Below, piece after piece: positions 40,801 to 47,524 of a DNA stretch of 47,665 bases. A program made the translations under genes and the position numbers. The notes under the pieces were generated by a model. The model made no database searches. It worked only from the letters and a program-made list of their open reading frames with translations, and had not been told where the DNA came from. Positions within the stretch are counted from its first letter, which is position 1. Each line of letters begins with the position of its first letter. Origin of the DNA: an uncultured delta proteobacterium (GTDB lineage Bacteria > Myxococcota_A > UBA9160 > JAFDET01); contig CAMYLJ010000010.1 of the NCBI GenBank assembly GCA_947259215.1, forward strand, positions 165,967 to 213,631, given 5' to 3'.

Positions 40801-41928
40801 CTAGCCGAACGCGCCCCAGTCGGGCAGCGGCTCGTCGTCGAGGATCGCGCGGGCGAGCCACTCGCCCGCCACCAGGCTGGCAGCGACGCCATGGCCCGTG
40901 TAGCCGCCCGCCACCAGCACCCGGGGGTCGGCGGGGTGGCGGCCCAGGAACGGCGGCCGCCCGCGCAGGAGCGAGAGCGGACCCGCCCAGCGCGCTGTGA
41001 AGACCGCCTCCGACAGGCCGGCGTGCAGCGCGCGCACGCGTCGGGCGAGCGCGTCCAGCCGCGCGTCCACGGCGCCTGCGGGCGGGCGCCGGAGCTCCGC
41101 GGATGACGCGGGCACGAGGCCGCCGCCCACGAGGAAGCGGCCGTCGCGCGTGCTGCGGCCCCACAGGTAGGGCAGGTCCACGGTGTAGAAGGTGCGCGGG
41201 GGCGGGAGGCCGAGGTCCGTCAGGGCCTCGGATGCCAGCGGCGCCGTGCAGAGCGCGACCGTCAGGGCGGCCACGGGCTCGGGCGCCAGCGGCACCAGGG
41301 CCGGTGCCCACGCGTTCGCGGCCACGACGACCGCGGACGTCCTCACGCGTCCACGCGTGGAATCGATCGTGAGCGCGTCGCCTGCCAGTGGCAGCGGCGC
41401 GACGGCGGCGCGCTCGTGCAGGCTCGCGCCCGCCTCGCGCGCCGCGCGGGCCAGGCCGGACACCAGGCGGCCGGGGTCGAGCACGCCGCCGGGCTCCTCG
41501 CCCACCGGCACCAGCACGCGGCCGTCGTCGCTCCAGTGCAGGGCCTTGGCGGGAGCGGTTCCCGGCTCCCGGTGGGCCAGCTCCAGGCAGCCGGACTCCT
41601 CGAGGCTGCAGTCGATCCCGAGCGCGCGCGTGCGCGCGGCCAGCCGTTCGAGGCAGCGCTCCATCCCGGGAAGCGCTCCCACGTGGGTGCCTTCCAGCGC
41701 CAGCCCCCCCGTGTGGCCGCTCGCGCCGCCGCCGATCCGGCCCGCGTCGAGCACGGCGACCCGCGCGCCGCCCTCGGCGAGCGCGCGCGCGGCGGCCAGG
41801 CCCGTGAGCCCCGCGCCCACCACCGCCACGTCGCAGTGCGCCGGCGGCGGCTCGAGGTGGGGTCGGGCTTCCGCCCGCCAGGGCGGCACGCCCCACGCTC
41901 CCGTCCCGCGCGGCACGTCCTCGCTCAC
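40801..41928 (-). CDS. FAD-dependent oxidoreductase (DAO / glycine oxidase-like)
   Basis: 375 residues with the FAD-binding Rossmann start CDVAVVGAGLTGLAAARAL after about 32 extra residues, then the GHTGGLALEGTHVG loop, the substrate domain and the C-terminal FAD segment VLVAGGYTGHGVAASLVAGE. This architecture is that of DAO-type flavoenzymes (sarcosine, glycine or gamma-glutamylputrescine oxidases), which oxidise amines to imines with oxygen or a quinone. The GTG start at 41928 has no strong ribosome site. The glutathione peroxidase stop is 25 bases upstream on the same strand, so peroxide made here could be handled by that enzyme; this is an inference from position. Confidence 0.9.
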   Translation of the reverse strand: MSEDVPRGTGAWGVPPWRAEARPHLEPPPAHCDVAVVGAGLTGLAAARALAEGGARVAVLDAGRIGGGASGHTGGLALEGTHVGALPGMERCLERLAARTRALGIDCSLEESGCLELAHREPGTAPAKALHWSDDGRVLVPVGEEPGGVLDPGRLVSGLARAAREAGASLHERAAVAPLPLAGDALTIDSTRGRVRTSAVVVAANAWAPALVPLAPEPVAALTVALCTAPLASEALTDLGLPPPRTFYTVDLPYLWGRSTRDGRFLVGGGLVPASSAELRRPPAGAVDARLDALARRVRALHAGLSEAVFTARWAGPLSLLRGRPPFLGRHPADPRVLVAGGYTGHGVAASLVAGEWLARAILDDEPLPDWGAFG

Positions 41929-41953
41929 GGATCGGCGCGTCGGCGACGCCCGG

Positions 41954-42439
41954 CTAGAGCGCCGACTCGATCGCCTGCTTCACCTCGGCGGCTTCGGGCT
42001 CCGTGGGCGGCTCGAAGCGGGCCACCACCTGGCCGTCCTTCCCCACCACGAACTTGCCGAAGTTCCACTTGATGTCGCCGGTTTTCTCGGGCTTGGTGTC
42101 CTGGCTGGTGAGCCAGGCGTAGAGCGGATCGCGGCCGTCGCCGTTGACCTCGAGCTTGCCGAAGAGCGGGAACGTGACGCCGTAGTTCGTGGAGCAGAAC
42201 TCCACGATCTCCTCGGGGCTCCCGGGCTCCTGCCCGAGGAACTGGTTGCACGGGAATCCCAGCACTTCGACACCGCGCTCACGGTAGGCGTCGTACAGCC
42301 GCTGAAGCCCTTCGTACTGGGGGGTGAGACCGCACTTCGAGGCCACGTTCACCACCAGGCACACCTTGCCGGCGTAGTCGCCGAGCGAACGCGTCTCGCC
42401 GTCGATCGTCTGCATCGTGAAGTCGTGAAGGCTCGTCAT
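41954..42439 (-). CDS. Glutathione peroxidase (cysteine form)
   Basis: 161 residues with the classical set: catalytic Cys36 in VNVASKCGLTPQY, the Gln in FPCNQFLGQEPG (about Q66) and the Trp/Asn in KWNFGKF. The resolving cysteine of thioredoxin-dependent forms is likely the one in FCSTNYG. So it reduces hydrogen peroxide or lipid peroxides with thioredoxin or glutathione. It uses cysteine although the genome appears to encode selenoproteins. The ATG at 42439 shares CATG with the ATG of the divergent gene, and a TACGCT hexamer seven bases upstream implies a leaderless message. Confidence 0.95.
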   Translation of the reverse strand: MTSLHDFTMQTIDGETRSLGDYAGKVCLVVNVASKCGLTPQYEGLQRLYDAYRERGVEVLGFPCNQFLGQEPGSPEEIVEFCSTNYGVTFPLFGKLEVNGDGRDPLYAWLTSQDTKPEKTGDIKWNFGKFVVGKDGQVVARFEPPTEPEAAEVKQAIESAL

Positions 42440-43094
42440 GGCGGCAAGCGTACCAGACGCGGCGCGGCCTGCGGAGCCGCGCTACCTTGTCGGCGCCTGC
42501 GGGGGACGCCGCCGCACCGGGAGGGACGGTCTCCTGGAATACGTCTTCGTCGTCTTCTTCGCGCTCTACCTGGTTCCGTGGATCCTGTCCGAGGTGCGCG
42601 AGCACCAGCACGCGGGCGCCATCCTGGTCGTGAACCTCACCACCGGCTGGACCGGCGTCGGCTGGCTCGGTGCCCTGTGGTGGGCGGGCGCCGACCTGCT
42701 GCCGGCGCGGCGCCGGGCGCGGGTGCTGGCCCTGGTGCCCGATCCTCCGGGCGCGGCCGAGGCGAGGGAGGCGCGCCGGGCGCGCCGGCTGCGCGTCGCT
42801 GTCGCGACCGTGCTGGGTGCGGCCGCGGTCGCGGTGGCGTTCGCGCCGATTCCGCGCGCTCTCGCCGGCGCCCGCAGCGAGCTGGTGGCGTTGGAGCGCG
42901 TCACGCTGCGCGCCGAGCCCGACCTGCGCGCCGCCACGGTGGGCGCGCTTCCGCTGGGCTGCAGCGTGGCCGTGATGGAGGAGCGGGGTGACTGGCGCCG
43001 CGTGTGGCGCACGGCGGACTGCCCCGCCGGCGCCTCGGGCCGGGCCTCCGGCTGGCTGCGCGGACCGGCGACCCGGCCCCAGGCGGCTCGCTAG
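42438..43094 (+). CDS. Superinfection-immunity-like membrane protein with SH3-like tail
   Basis: The segment LEYVFVVFFALYLVPWILSEV, HQHAGAILVVNLTTGWTGVG and WLGALWWAGADL matches the small Imm-type (superinfection immunity) membrane family: two helices and an NxxxGWTxxGW motif. The C-terminal part has a third helix (VAVATVLGAAAVAVAFAP) and an SH3-like stretch (VTLRAEPDLRAATVGALPLG, then EERGDWRRVW). The ATG at 42438 would add 32 low-complexity residues; a CTG at 42534, with GGGAGG nine bases upstream, matches the family start better. Its role here is unknown: the family name comes from phage T4 Imm, but most bacterial members are orphan membrane proteins. Confidence 0.65.
   Translation: MAASVPDAARPAEPRYLVGACGGRRRTGRDGLLEYVFVVFFALYLVPWILSEVREHQHAGAILVVNLTTGWTGVGWLGALWWAGADLLPARRRARVLALVPDPPGAAEAREARRARRLRVAVATVLGAAAVAVAFAPIPRALAGARSELVALERVTLRAEPDLRAATVGALPLGCSVAVMEERGDWRRVWRTADCPAGASGRASGWLRGPATRPQAAR
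42447..42452 (-). promoter_or_regulatory. -10-like hexamer TACGCT before the glutathione peroxidase
   Basis: Seven bases separate it from the ATG at 42439. No -35 match to TTGACA is found about 17 bases further upstream. Confidence 0.45.
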
Positions 43095-43106
43095 CGCGCC
43101 GCGCGG

Positions 43107-43724
43107 TCAGGCGCCCGACGTGAGCGCGCGTCGCAGCGCGGGGCGCTCCGTCAGGCGAGCGAGGTACCGGTCGACGTTCGGATGGCGCTCGCAGACGAGT
43201 CCGAAGGATTTCGCCGCCAGCACCGTGTAGCCGACCATGACGTCCGCACCGGAGAACTCCGCGCCGAGCAGGAAGTCGTTTCCCTCCAGCTCGCGCTCCA
43301 GCAGGTCCAGCGCGGCGCTGGCCCAGGTGCGGTAGTCGCAGAGGGCGGAAGCCACGCCCTCTGCTTCGGTATCCTGCGCGAAGCGCGTGTGCCACGCGAT
43401 GTTCCCGAGACCGATGAAGGCGGTCGAGTCGGCGAAGTGGACCCACTGCAGGAAGCGCGCGCGGAGCGGCGACCCGGGCGGCGGCGCGAGTCGACCTTCG
43501 CCGTACGTTTCCAGGACGTACTCGAGGATGGCGCCGGATTCGAACATCGCGACGCCGTCGTCCTCGAGCGCCGGGACCTTCCCGAACGGCGTCTTCTGGG
43601 CGAAGGGCGTCGGAGCGGGCGGCTCCAGGGCCACGGTTTCCAGCTCGTAGGGCAGGCCGAGCTCCTCGAGCAGCCAGAGGATCCGCACGGAGCGGGAGAG
43701 GGGGGAGTGGTAGAGCTTGAGCAT
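43107..43724 (-). CDS. Glutathione S-transferase family protein
   Basis: 205 residues in the GST layout. The N-terminal thioredoxin-like domain shows KLYHSPLSRSVRILWLLEELGLPYEL with the likely catalytic serine, FGKVPALEDDG with the cis-proline, and FESGAILEYVLETYG with the Glu-Ser glutathione-binding pair. The C-terminal helical domain ends ANVDRYLARLTERPALRRAL-like (HPNVDRYLARLTERPAL). It should conjugate glutathione or act as a peroxidase or isomerase; the substrate is unknown. It starts 13 bases after the NTF2-like gene, so they form an operon. Confidence 0.92.
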   Translation of the reverse strand: MLKLYHSPLSRSVRILWLLEELGLPYELETVALEPPAPTPFAQKTPFGKVPALEDDGVAMFESGAILEYVLETYGEGRLAPPPGSPLRARFLQWVHFADSTAFIGLGNIAWHTRFAQDTEAEGVASALCDYRTWASAALDLLERELEGNDFLLGAEFSGADVMVGYTVLAAKSFGLVCERHPNVDRYLARLTERPALRRALTSGA

Positions 43725-43737
43725 GCGGGGGCCGCTC

Positions 43738-44106
43738 CTACGCCAGCCCGCGCTGGTACGTCGCCAGGTCGAAGTAGTCGCGCCAGGTCTTGATCTTGCC
43801 GGCTTCGAGCTCGAACACGCCGACGCAGGGAAGGTCCACGGACTTGCCGCCGGCACGCGTCCGATCGAGGCGCTCCGCGACGACCACGTCCCCGGAACAC
43901 AGGACGTGGAGAACGTCCCAGGTGGTCTGGGTCCACGAAGCGATGAAGCCCCGGATCAGCTTCTCGACGTTGTCGCGTCCGGTGACGGGGCCGGCCGGCA
44001 TGTTGTGATAGACGCCGTCATCGGCGAAGTAACCGGCGAGCTCCGCCGGATCGAGGCGCGACCACGCCTCGATGAATTCCCTGACGATTCGCTCGTTCTC
44101 CTGCAT
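43738..44106 (-). CDS. NTF2-like / limonene-1,2-epoxide hydrolase-like protein
   Basis: 122 residues in the SnoaL/limonene epoxide hydrolase form: ERIVREFIEAWSRLDPAELA, YFADDGVYHNMPAGPVTGRD, VLHVLCSGDVVVAERLDRTR and PCVGVFELEAGKIKTWRDYFD. The D-R-D catalytic triad of epoxide hydrolases (Arg in ERLDR, Asp in WRDYFD) appears possible, so hydrolysis of a small epoxide is plausible. The GST gene directly downstream would suit epoxide detoxification. ATG at 44106 has GAGGA upstream. Confidence 0.82.
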   Translation of the reverse strand: MQENERIVREFIEAWSRLDPAELAGYFADDGVYHNMPAGPVTGRDNVEKLIRGFIASWTQTTWDVLHVLCSGDVVVAERLDRTRAGGKSVDLPCVGVFELEAGKIKTWRDYFDLATYQRGLA

Positions 44107-44252
44107 CGGGTCCTCACTTCTTCTGCGAAGCAGGTCCGGGTACGGACGCCCGGGCAGAGACCGAAAAAACCGTACCACGCTTCGAGTGGAGGGCGTGGCC
44201 TGGCGTCCGTCCTCGTGCAGGTGGCGTCCGCGCGCGCAGGCCCAGACCACCA

Positions 44253-44258
44253 TATACT
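44253..44258 (+). promoter_or_regulatory. -10-like hexamer TATACT, leaderless start for the 44265 gene
   Basis: TATACT matches the sigma-70 -10 consensus in five of six bases and ends six bases before the ATG at 44265, so transcription should begin at the first codon. No ribosome site is present. Confidence 0.5.
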
Positions 44259-44264
44259 CAAGGC

Positions 44265-44837
44265 ATGCGCCACGCGACGTTCGCCCGGCTCGCCCTCGCG
44301 ACCCTGCTGCTCGGGGGCTGCGCCTCGGGTCCGCCGCCCGAGCCCGTGGTGGTGGGGCTCGAGGTCGAGCCCTTCACCTTCCACGACCAGCACGGCGACG
44401 CGCGCCGCTTCGACACGTCGATCCGGCTCGTGCTCTTCTCCCGGGACATGGACGGGGGAGCCATCATCCGCGACACCCTGGCGGCGGATCCGGGCTTCCT
44501 GATCCGTCACAAGGCCGTCTACGTCTCGGACATCTCGCGCATGCCCGGCGCGATCCGCCGCTTCGTCGTCATGCCGCGGCTGCGGAGGCGTCCCTACCTC
44601 ATGTTCCTGGACAAGACCGGCGACGTCACCGCGGGCCTTCCGTCCGAGGACGACAAGGCGACCCTGATCTTCATGAAGCGCCTCACGGTGAACCGCATCG
44701 AGTACGCGGACTCCATCGCCGCGCTGCGCACCGCCGTCGGAGATCCCGCCGAGCCGCCTGCTCCTGCGCCCGCACCCGCTGCCGAGCCCGCCTCCGAGCC
44801 CGCGCAGTCGGAGGCAGACGGCGCGGAGGCTCCCTAG
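44265..44837 (+). CDS. Lipoprotein of unknown function, possible thioredoxin-like fold
   Basis: 190 residues with a lipobox (LLLGGC, Cys17). After a Pro-rich linker the domain runs VEPFTFHDQHGDARRFDTSI, RLVLFSRDMDGGAIIRDTLA, DISRMPGAIRRFVVMPRLRR and RPYLMFLDKTGDVTAGLPSE. The strand-helix order resembles a thioredoxin fold without the CxxC motif, so it is probably not a redox enzyme. The last 35 residues are Ala/Pro/Glu-rich and likely disordered. Its stop overlaps the end of the convergent hotdog gene by four bases. Confidence 0.7.
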   Translation: MRHATFARLALATLLLGGCASGPPPEPVVVGLEVEPFTFHDQHGDARRFDTSIRLVLFSRDMDGGAIIRDTLAADPGFLIRHKAVYVSDISRMPGAIRRFVVMPRLRRRPYLMFLDKTGDVTAGLPSEDDKATLIFMKRLTVNRIEYADSIAALRTAVGDPAEPPAPAPAPAAEPASEPAQSEADGAEAP

Positions 44838-45526
44838 ACCTGGATCCAGACCGCTCGTGCCACGCCGCAGAGCGCGCCGTCGGCGAAGACGGCGGTGCCC
44901 GCGTAGTGCTTGCGGCCCTCGTTGCCCAGCGACCAGCCGAGGGCGACGCAGGCCGCGTCCGCGCGCGGGCGTGCGTCGATGCGTGCCGTCAGCTCGCCGA
45001 GCAGCACGCGGGTCCGCCCCCACGCCTGGAGTGCGAAGGCACCCGGGCAGTCCAGGGCCGCCCACAGGAACTCCGGCCGCACCGCGCCCGTGTCGTCGGC
45101 GAGCGAGGCGTCGGGGGTCCAGGGGGCCACTGCCGTTCCGGGCGGTGTGAACGGAACCGGGAAGATGCAGAGGCCGTCGCCCGGCGTGCGCTTCGGTCCG
45201 CAGACGAAGCAGCCGGGGAAGATGTGCTCTGGCGGGGGCGGTGCGTCGCGCACCGCGTCGGCAACGTCGGCAGCGGAGGGGGCGGCCGGCACCTCCAGCT
45301 CAAGCGTCGCCGGGATCGCGGTGGCCACCACCTCCTCGCCCGCGAGCAGGGCCAACCCCTCGTGGCGGGGGACCACGTCGAGCGGGATCTCGAGCGGCGG
45401 TGGCATCCGCAGGCGCACGCGGGCCGGGCCGTCGATCCGGCCGGCCAGCAGCCCGGCCACGTAGCCGCCGTTGCCCGAGTCCGGCGGACCGCGGAAACGG
45501 CGCGCGACGGCAAGGGTTTCGCCCAC
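44834..45526 (-). CDS. Hotdog-fold thioesterase-like protein
   Basis: 230 residues that look like a double-hotdog thioesterase of the PaaI/FcoT-like group: FRGPPDSGNGGYVAGLLAGR (first hotdog), the HIFPGCFVCGPKRTPGDGL cysteine motif that opens the second, PEFLWAALDCPGAFA with the catalytic-type aspartate, and a final strand pair ending AVWIQV. The likely role is hydrolysis of an acyl-CoA; the acyl group is unknown. The GTG start at 45526 lies eight bases after a TACGCT hexamer. Confidence 0.8.
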   Translation of the reverse strand: MGETLAVARRFRGPPDSGNGGYVAGLLAGRIDGPARVRLRMPPPLEIPLDVVPRHEGLALLAGEEVVATAIPATLELEVPAAPSAADVADAVRDAPPPPEHIFPGCFVCGPKRTPGDGLCIFPVPFTPPGTAVAPWTPDASLADDTGAVRPEFLWAALDCPGAFALQAWGRTRVLLGELTARIDARPRADAACVALGWSLGNEGRKHYAGTAVFADGALCGVARAVWIQV

Positions 45527-45534
45527 GGGGCGTC

Positions 45535-45540
45535 AGCGTA
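45535..45540 (-). promoter_or_regulatory. -10-like hexamer TACGCT before the hotdog gene
   Basis: Eight bases separate it from the GTG at 45526, consistent with a leaderless or nearly leaderless transcript. Confidence 0.45.
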
Positions 45541-45673
45541 GCGCGGCCTCCGAGCCCGGCAGCGCGGTCCCCGAGGAGTAGCGGGATCGGTCCTTTACCC
45601 GAAAAGGCAAGTTTTCCCCCAAGTTGACTGCCGTCCCTGCCGAGGAATGAGGAGAGCGGGGGGGGCGAGGCTC

Positions 45674-46156
45674 ATGCGCATGCTCTGCACCGGTTGCTGG
45701 CGAACGGCCCGGCCGGACCTGCGGCTTCCGGGGTCGGACCGCCTGGAGCTGGCGGCCTGGCTGTGTCTGGCCCTGCCCGGTCTCCTCTACTGCTGGTGGC
45801 GTCACGCCGGCCGACGCCGGGTGTGCGCGGCCTGCGGCAGCGGCGACCTGGTGCGCGAGGCACGCCGCGCTCGCGTCGCCGGCGGCGAGGTGCTGGCCTG
45901 GGGCGGCGGCCGTCTGTGGGCGGAGCGTCCGCTGCGCTGGCCAGCCGCACTGGCGACTCCGCGCGCCCGGCTCCACGCGGGAGGTCTCGGGGTCGCGGCC
46001 GTGGGCGCCATCCTGGCGCGTCCCGAGCTGGCGCTGCTCGGGCTCGTGGGGTGGAGCGCGTGGCTCGCCGTGAGCGTGCGCCGGCAGGTCCGGGGCGTAC
46101 GACCGGCCGCCTTCGACGAGAGCGGCCGGGCCATCCCGATCGAGGCGCTGCGCTAG
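45674..46156 (+). CDS. Membrane-embedded zinc-ribbon protein
   Basis: 160 residues. Two zinc-knuckle halves, C-x2-C near the start (MLCTGCW) and CAACGSGDLV near residue 52, flank a membrane segment (LAAWLCLALPGLLYCWWR), a form seen in small bacterial membrane proteins of unknown role. A second hydrophobic pair follows (AGGLGVAAVGAILA and ALLGLVGWSAWLAV). ATG at 45674 has GCGAGG upstream; GTG at 45647 and ATG at 45680 are alternatives. Upstream, 45592-45616 holds two short AT-rich inverted repeats (CCTTT-N6-AAAGG, GAAAA-N6-TTTTC) and TTGACT at 45624, a possible control region. Confidence 0.75.
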   Translation: MRMLCTGCWRTARPDLRLPGSDRLELAAWLCLALPGLLYCWWRHAGRRRVCAACGSGDLVREARRARVAGGEVLAWGGGRLWAERPLRWPAALATPRARLHAGGLGVAAVGAILARPELALLGLVGWSAWLAVSVRRQVRGVRPAAFDESGRAIPIEALR

Positions 46157-46167
46157 CCGCCATCCGC

Positions 46168-46173
46168 TATAGC
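46168..46173 (+). promoter_or_regulatory. Weak -10-like hexamer TATAGC before the DUF1295 gene
   Basis: Six bases separate it from the ATG at 46180. The last T of the consensus is missing, so it is weaker than the other examples. Confidence 0.25.
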
Positions 46174-46179
46174 TCGGGC

Positions 46180-47052
46180 ATGAGCCGAGCCACCCGCGCC
46201 ATCGTCACCTGCTACGTCTTCGCGGGCTTCGTCGCGCTGCTGGCGGCGCTGGCCCTCGGCGGCCATCACCCCGTCGCCGTGGCCGGCGGCGCGGACCTGG
46301 CCGCCACCCTGGCGATCTTCGCCTTCAGTCTGGCCTTCGGGAACTCGAGCTTCTACGACGCCTACTGGAGTGTCGCGCCGATCCCGATCGCCCTTTACTG
46401 GGCCGCCGTCGCTGAAGACGGCGTCCCGGGCCTGCGCCAGGCAATGGTGCTGGCGCTGGTCGCCGCCTGGGGCGTGCGCCTCACCTGGAACTGGTACCGC
46501 GGCTGGACCGGTCTCGACCACGAGGACTGGCGCTACGTGAACATCCGCGACACCACCGGACGCCTCTACTGGCCCGCGAGCTTCTTCGGCCTGCACCTGT
46601 TTCCGACCGTGCAGGTCTTCCTCGGCTGCCTGCCCCTCTGGCTGGCACTGGCCGTCGGCACCCGGCCGCTGGGCCTGCTGGACGCCGCGGCCCTGGCGCT
46701 CACCGGCGGCGCCATCTGGCTGGAAGCGCGCGCGGACCAGGAGCTCCGCGCCTTCCGGCGCAACCCCGACCGCACACCCGAGGACATCCTCGAGACCGGC
46801 GTCTGGTCCTGGTCGCGCCACCCGAACTACCTGGGCGAGATGGGCTTCTGGTGGGGCCTCTGGCTCTTCGGCGTGGCCGCGGTGCCATCGGCCTGGTGGT
46901 GGACGCTCGCGGGCCCGCTGGCCATGACCCTGATGTTCCGGTTCGCCAGCATCCCGATGATCGAAAACCGCATGGCCGAACGCCGCCCCGGCTGGCCCGA
47001 CCACGCGGCGCGGGTCCCCATCGTCCCCTTCCTCGGCCGCCGGAGCGCCTGA
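46180..47052 (+). CDS. DUF1295 / steroid-reductase-like membrane protein
   Basis: 290 residues with about seven membrane helices. The signature is in the C-terminal half: YVNIRDTTGRLYWPASFFG, the EARADQELRAFRRNP segment, and VWSWSRHPNYLGEMGFWWGLW, the RHPNY-GE cofactor motif shared by DUF1295, isoprenylcysteine methyltransferases and steroid 5-alpha reductases. It should be an inner-membrane reductase or methyltransferase on a lipid substrate. It starts 24 bases after the zinc-ribbon gene. Confidence 0.88.
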   Translation: MSRATRAIVTCYVFAGFVALLAALALGGHHPVAVAGGADLAATLAIFAFSLAFGNSSFYDAYWSVAPIPIALYWAAVAEDGVPGLRQAMVLALVAAWGVRLTWNWYRGWTGLDHEDWRYVNIRDTTGRLYWPASFFGLHLFPTVQVFLGCLPLWLALAVGTRPLGLLDAAALALTGGAIWLEARADQELRAFRRNPDRTPEDILETGVWSWSRHPNYLGEMGFWWGLWLFGVAAVPSAWWWTLAGPLAMTLMFRFASIPMIENRMAERRPGWPDHAARVPIVPFLGRRSA

Positions 47053-47066
47053 GGTTTCCTCGCGCG

Positions 47067-47234
47067 CGGGGCGGGTGGGTGGCCGCTGGCGGCGCGGTCC
47101 TCGCTCGCCGCGGCGCTTGCGCTTCGCGTTTGGAGGCCATTCCTCCGCTTCAGGGTTCGCCGAGTCGGCTTCGAGCGTGCGCTGGCTCTACCCTCGCTGC
47201 GGATTGCGCCGCCAGCGGCCACCCACCCGCCCCG
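47067..47234 (-). repeat. Hairpin-armed repeat, copy 1
   Basis: Arms 47067-47095 and 47206-47234 form a perfect 29-base inverted repeat around a 110-base core. Read on the minus strand, the core shares with copy 2 the blocks ATCCGCAGCGAGGG, GCCGAC(T/C)CGGCGAACCC and GGCGAGCGAGGACC in the same order. The arms share their ends (GGGCGGGT and GCGGCGC) with copy 2 but differ in the middle (12 versus 8 bases) while staying self-complementary. It lies after the DUF1295 stop. Confidence 0.75.
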
Positions 47235-47240
47235 GTCGTA

Positions 47241-47252
47241 GCTACGCGTAGC
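47241..47252. repeat. Perfect 12-base palindrome GCTACGCGTAGC
   Basis: This short palindrome lies just outside copy 1 of the repeat, in the spacer between the copies. Confidence 0.4.
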
Positions 47253-47315
47253 GCCCCAGCTCCAAGGGAAGTGGTCTTTGTGGTCGTTCCGCTCGAGAGG
47301 GTCGAACCGCCTATC

Positions 47316-47336
47316 GAGAAACCTGGGGGTTTCCTC
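47316..47336. terminator. Hairpin in the spacer between the two repeats
   Basis: GAAACC-TGGG-GGTTTC forms a six-pair stem, extended by GA/TC beyond a one-base bulge. It lies between convergent genes and could terminate transcripts from either side. GGTTTCCTCG here (47328-47337) is also found at 47053-47062, immediately before copy 1. Confidence 0.35.
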
Positions 47337-47341
47337 GTGAT

Positions 47342-47516
47342 CGCGGGTGCCGGGCGGGTCCGTCGTTGCGGCGCCATCCGCAGCGAGGGCAAAGCGTCCG
47401 CGAAGCAGAGGCCGACCCGGCGAACCCGGAAGCGTCGGACGGGGCTCCAGAAGCACACCGCCGCTCTTCGGCGAGCGAGGACCGCGCCGCAACGATGGAC
47501 CCGCCCGGCGCCCGCG
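47342..47516 (+). repeat. Hairpin-armed repeat, copy 2 (inverted relative to copy 1)
   Basis: Arms 47342-47374 and 47484-47516 pair over 33 positions; the only two imperfect positions (48/510 and 62/496 in the last three digits) are G-T, which would be G-U pairs in RNA. The core is 109 bases, almost the same length as in copy 1, and shares its three conserved blocks. The 47053-47524 region holds no gene that can be supported. Confidence 0.75.
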
Positions 47517-47524
47517 CGCGCCGC

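Noticed and set aside
38297-41896. A 1199-residue open frame on the minus strand
   Set aside because: It runs out of frame through the DAO and haem protein genes and antisense through the amidohydrolase; the sequence is Arg/Gly/Ala-rich and has no recognisable domain.
45624-45652. TTGACT as a promoter for the zinc-ribbon gene
   Set aside because: No acceptable -10 hexamer lies 16-18 bases downstream, so it was kept only as a remark.
47098-47492. Small open frames inside the repeats as genes
   Set aside because: Frames differ between copies after the first 25 codons, and conservation follows the nucleotide blocks and arms rather than a protein.
47053-47524. The repeat pair as a CRISPR array
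   Set aside because: There are only two diverged, inverted copies of about 170 bases with long self-complementary arms, no regular short repeats or spacers, and no cas gene.
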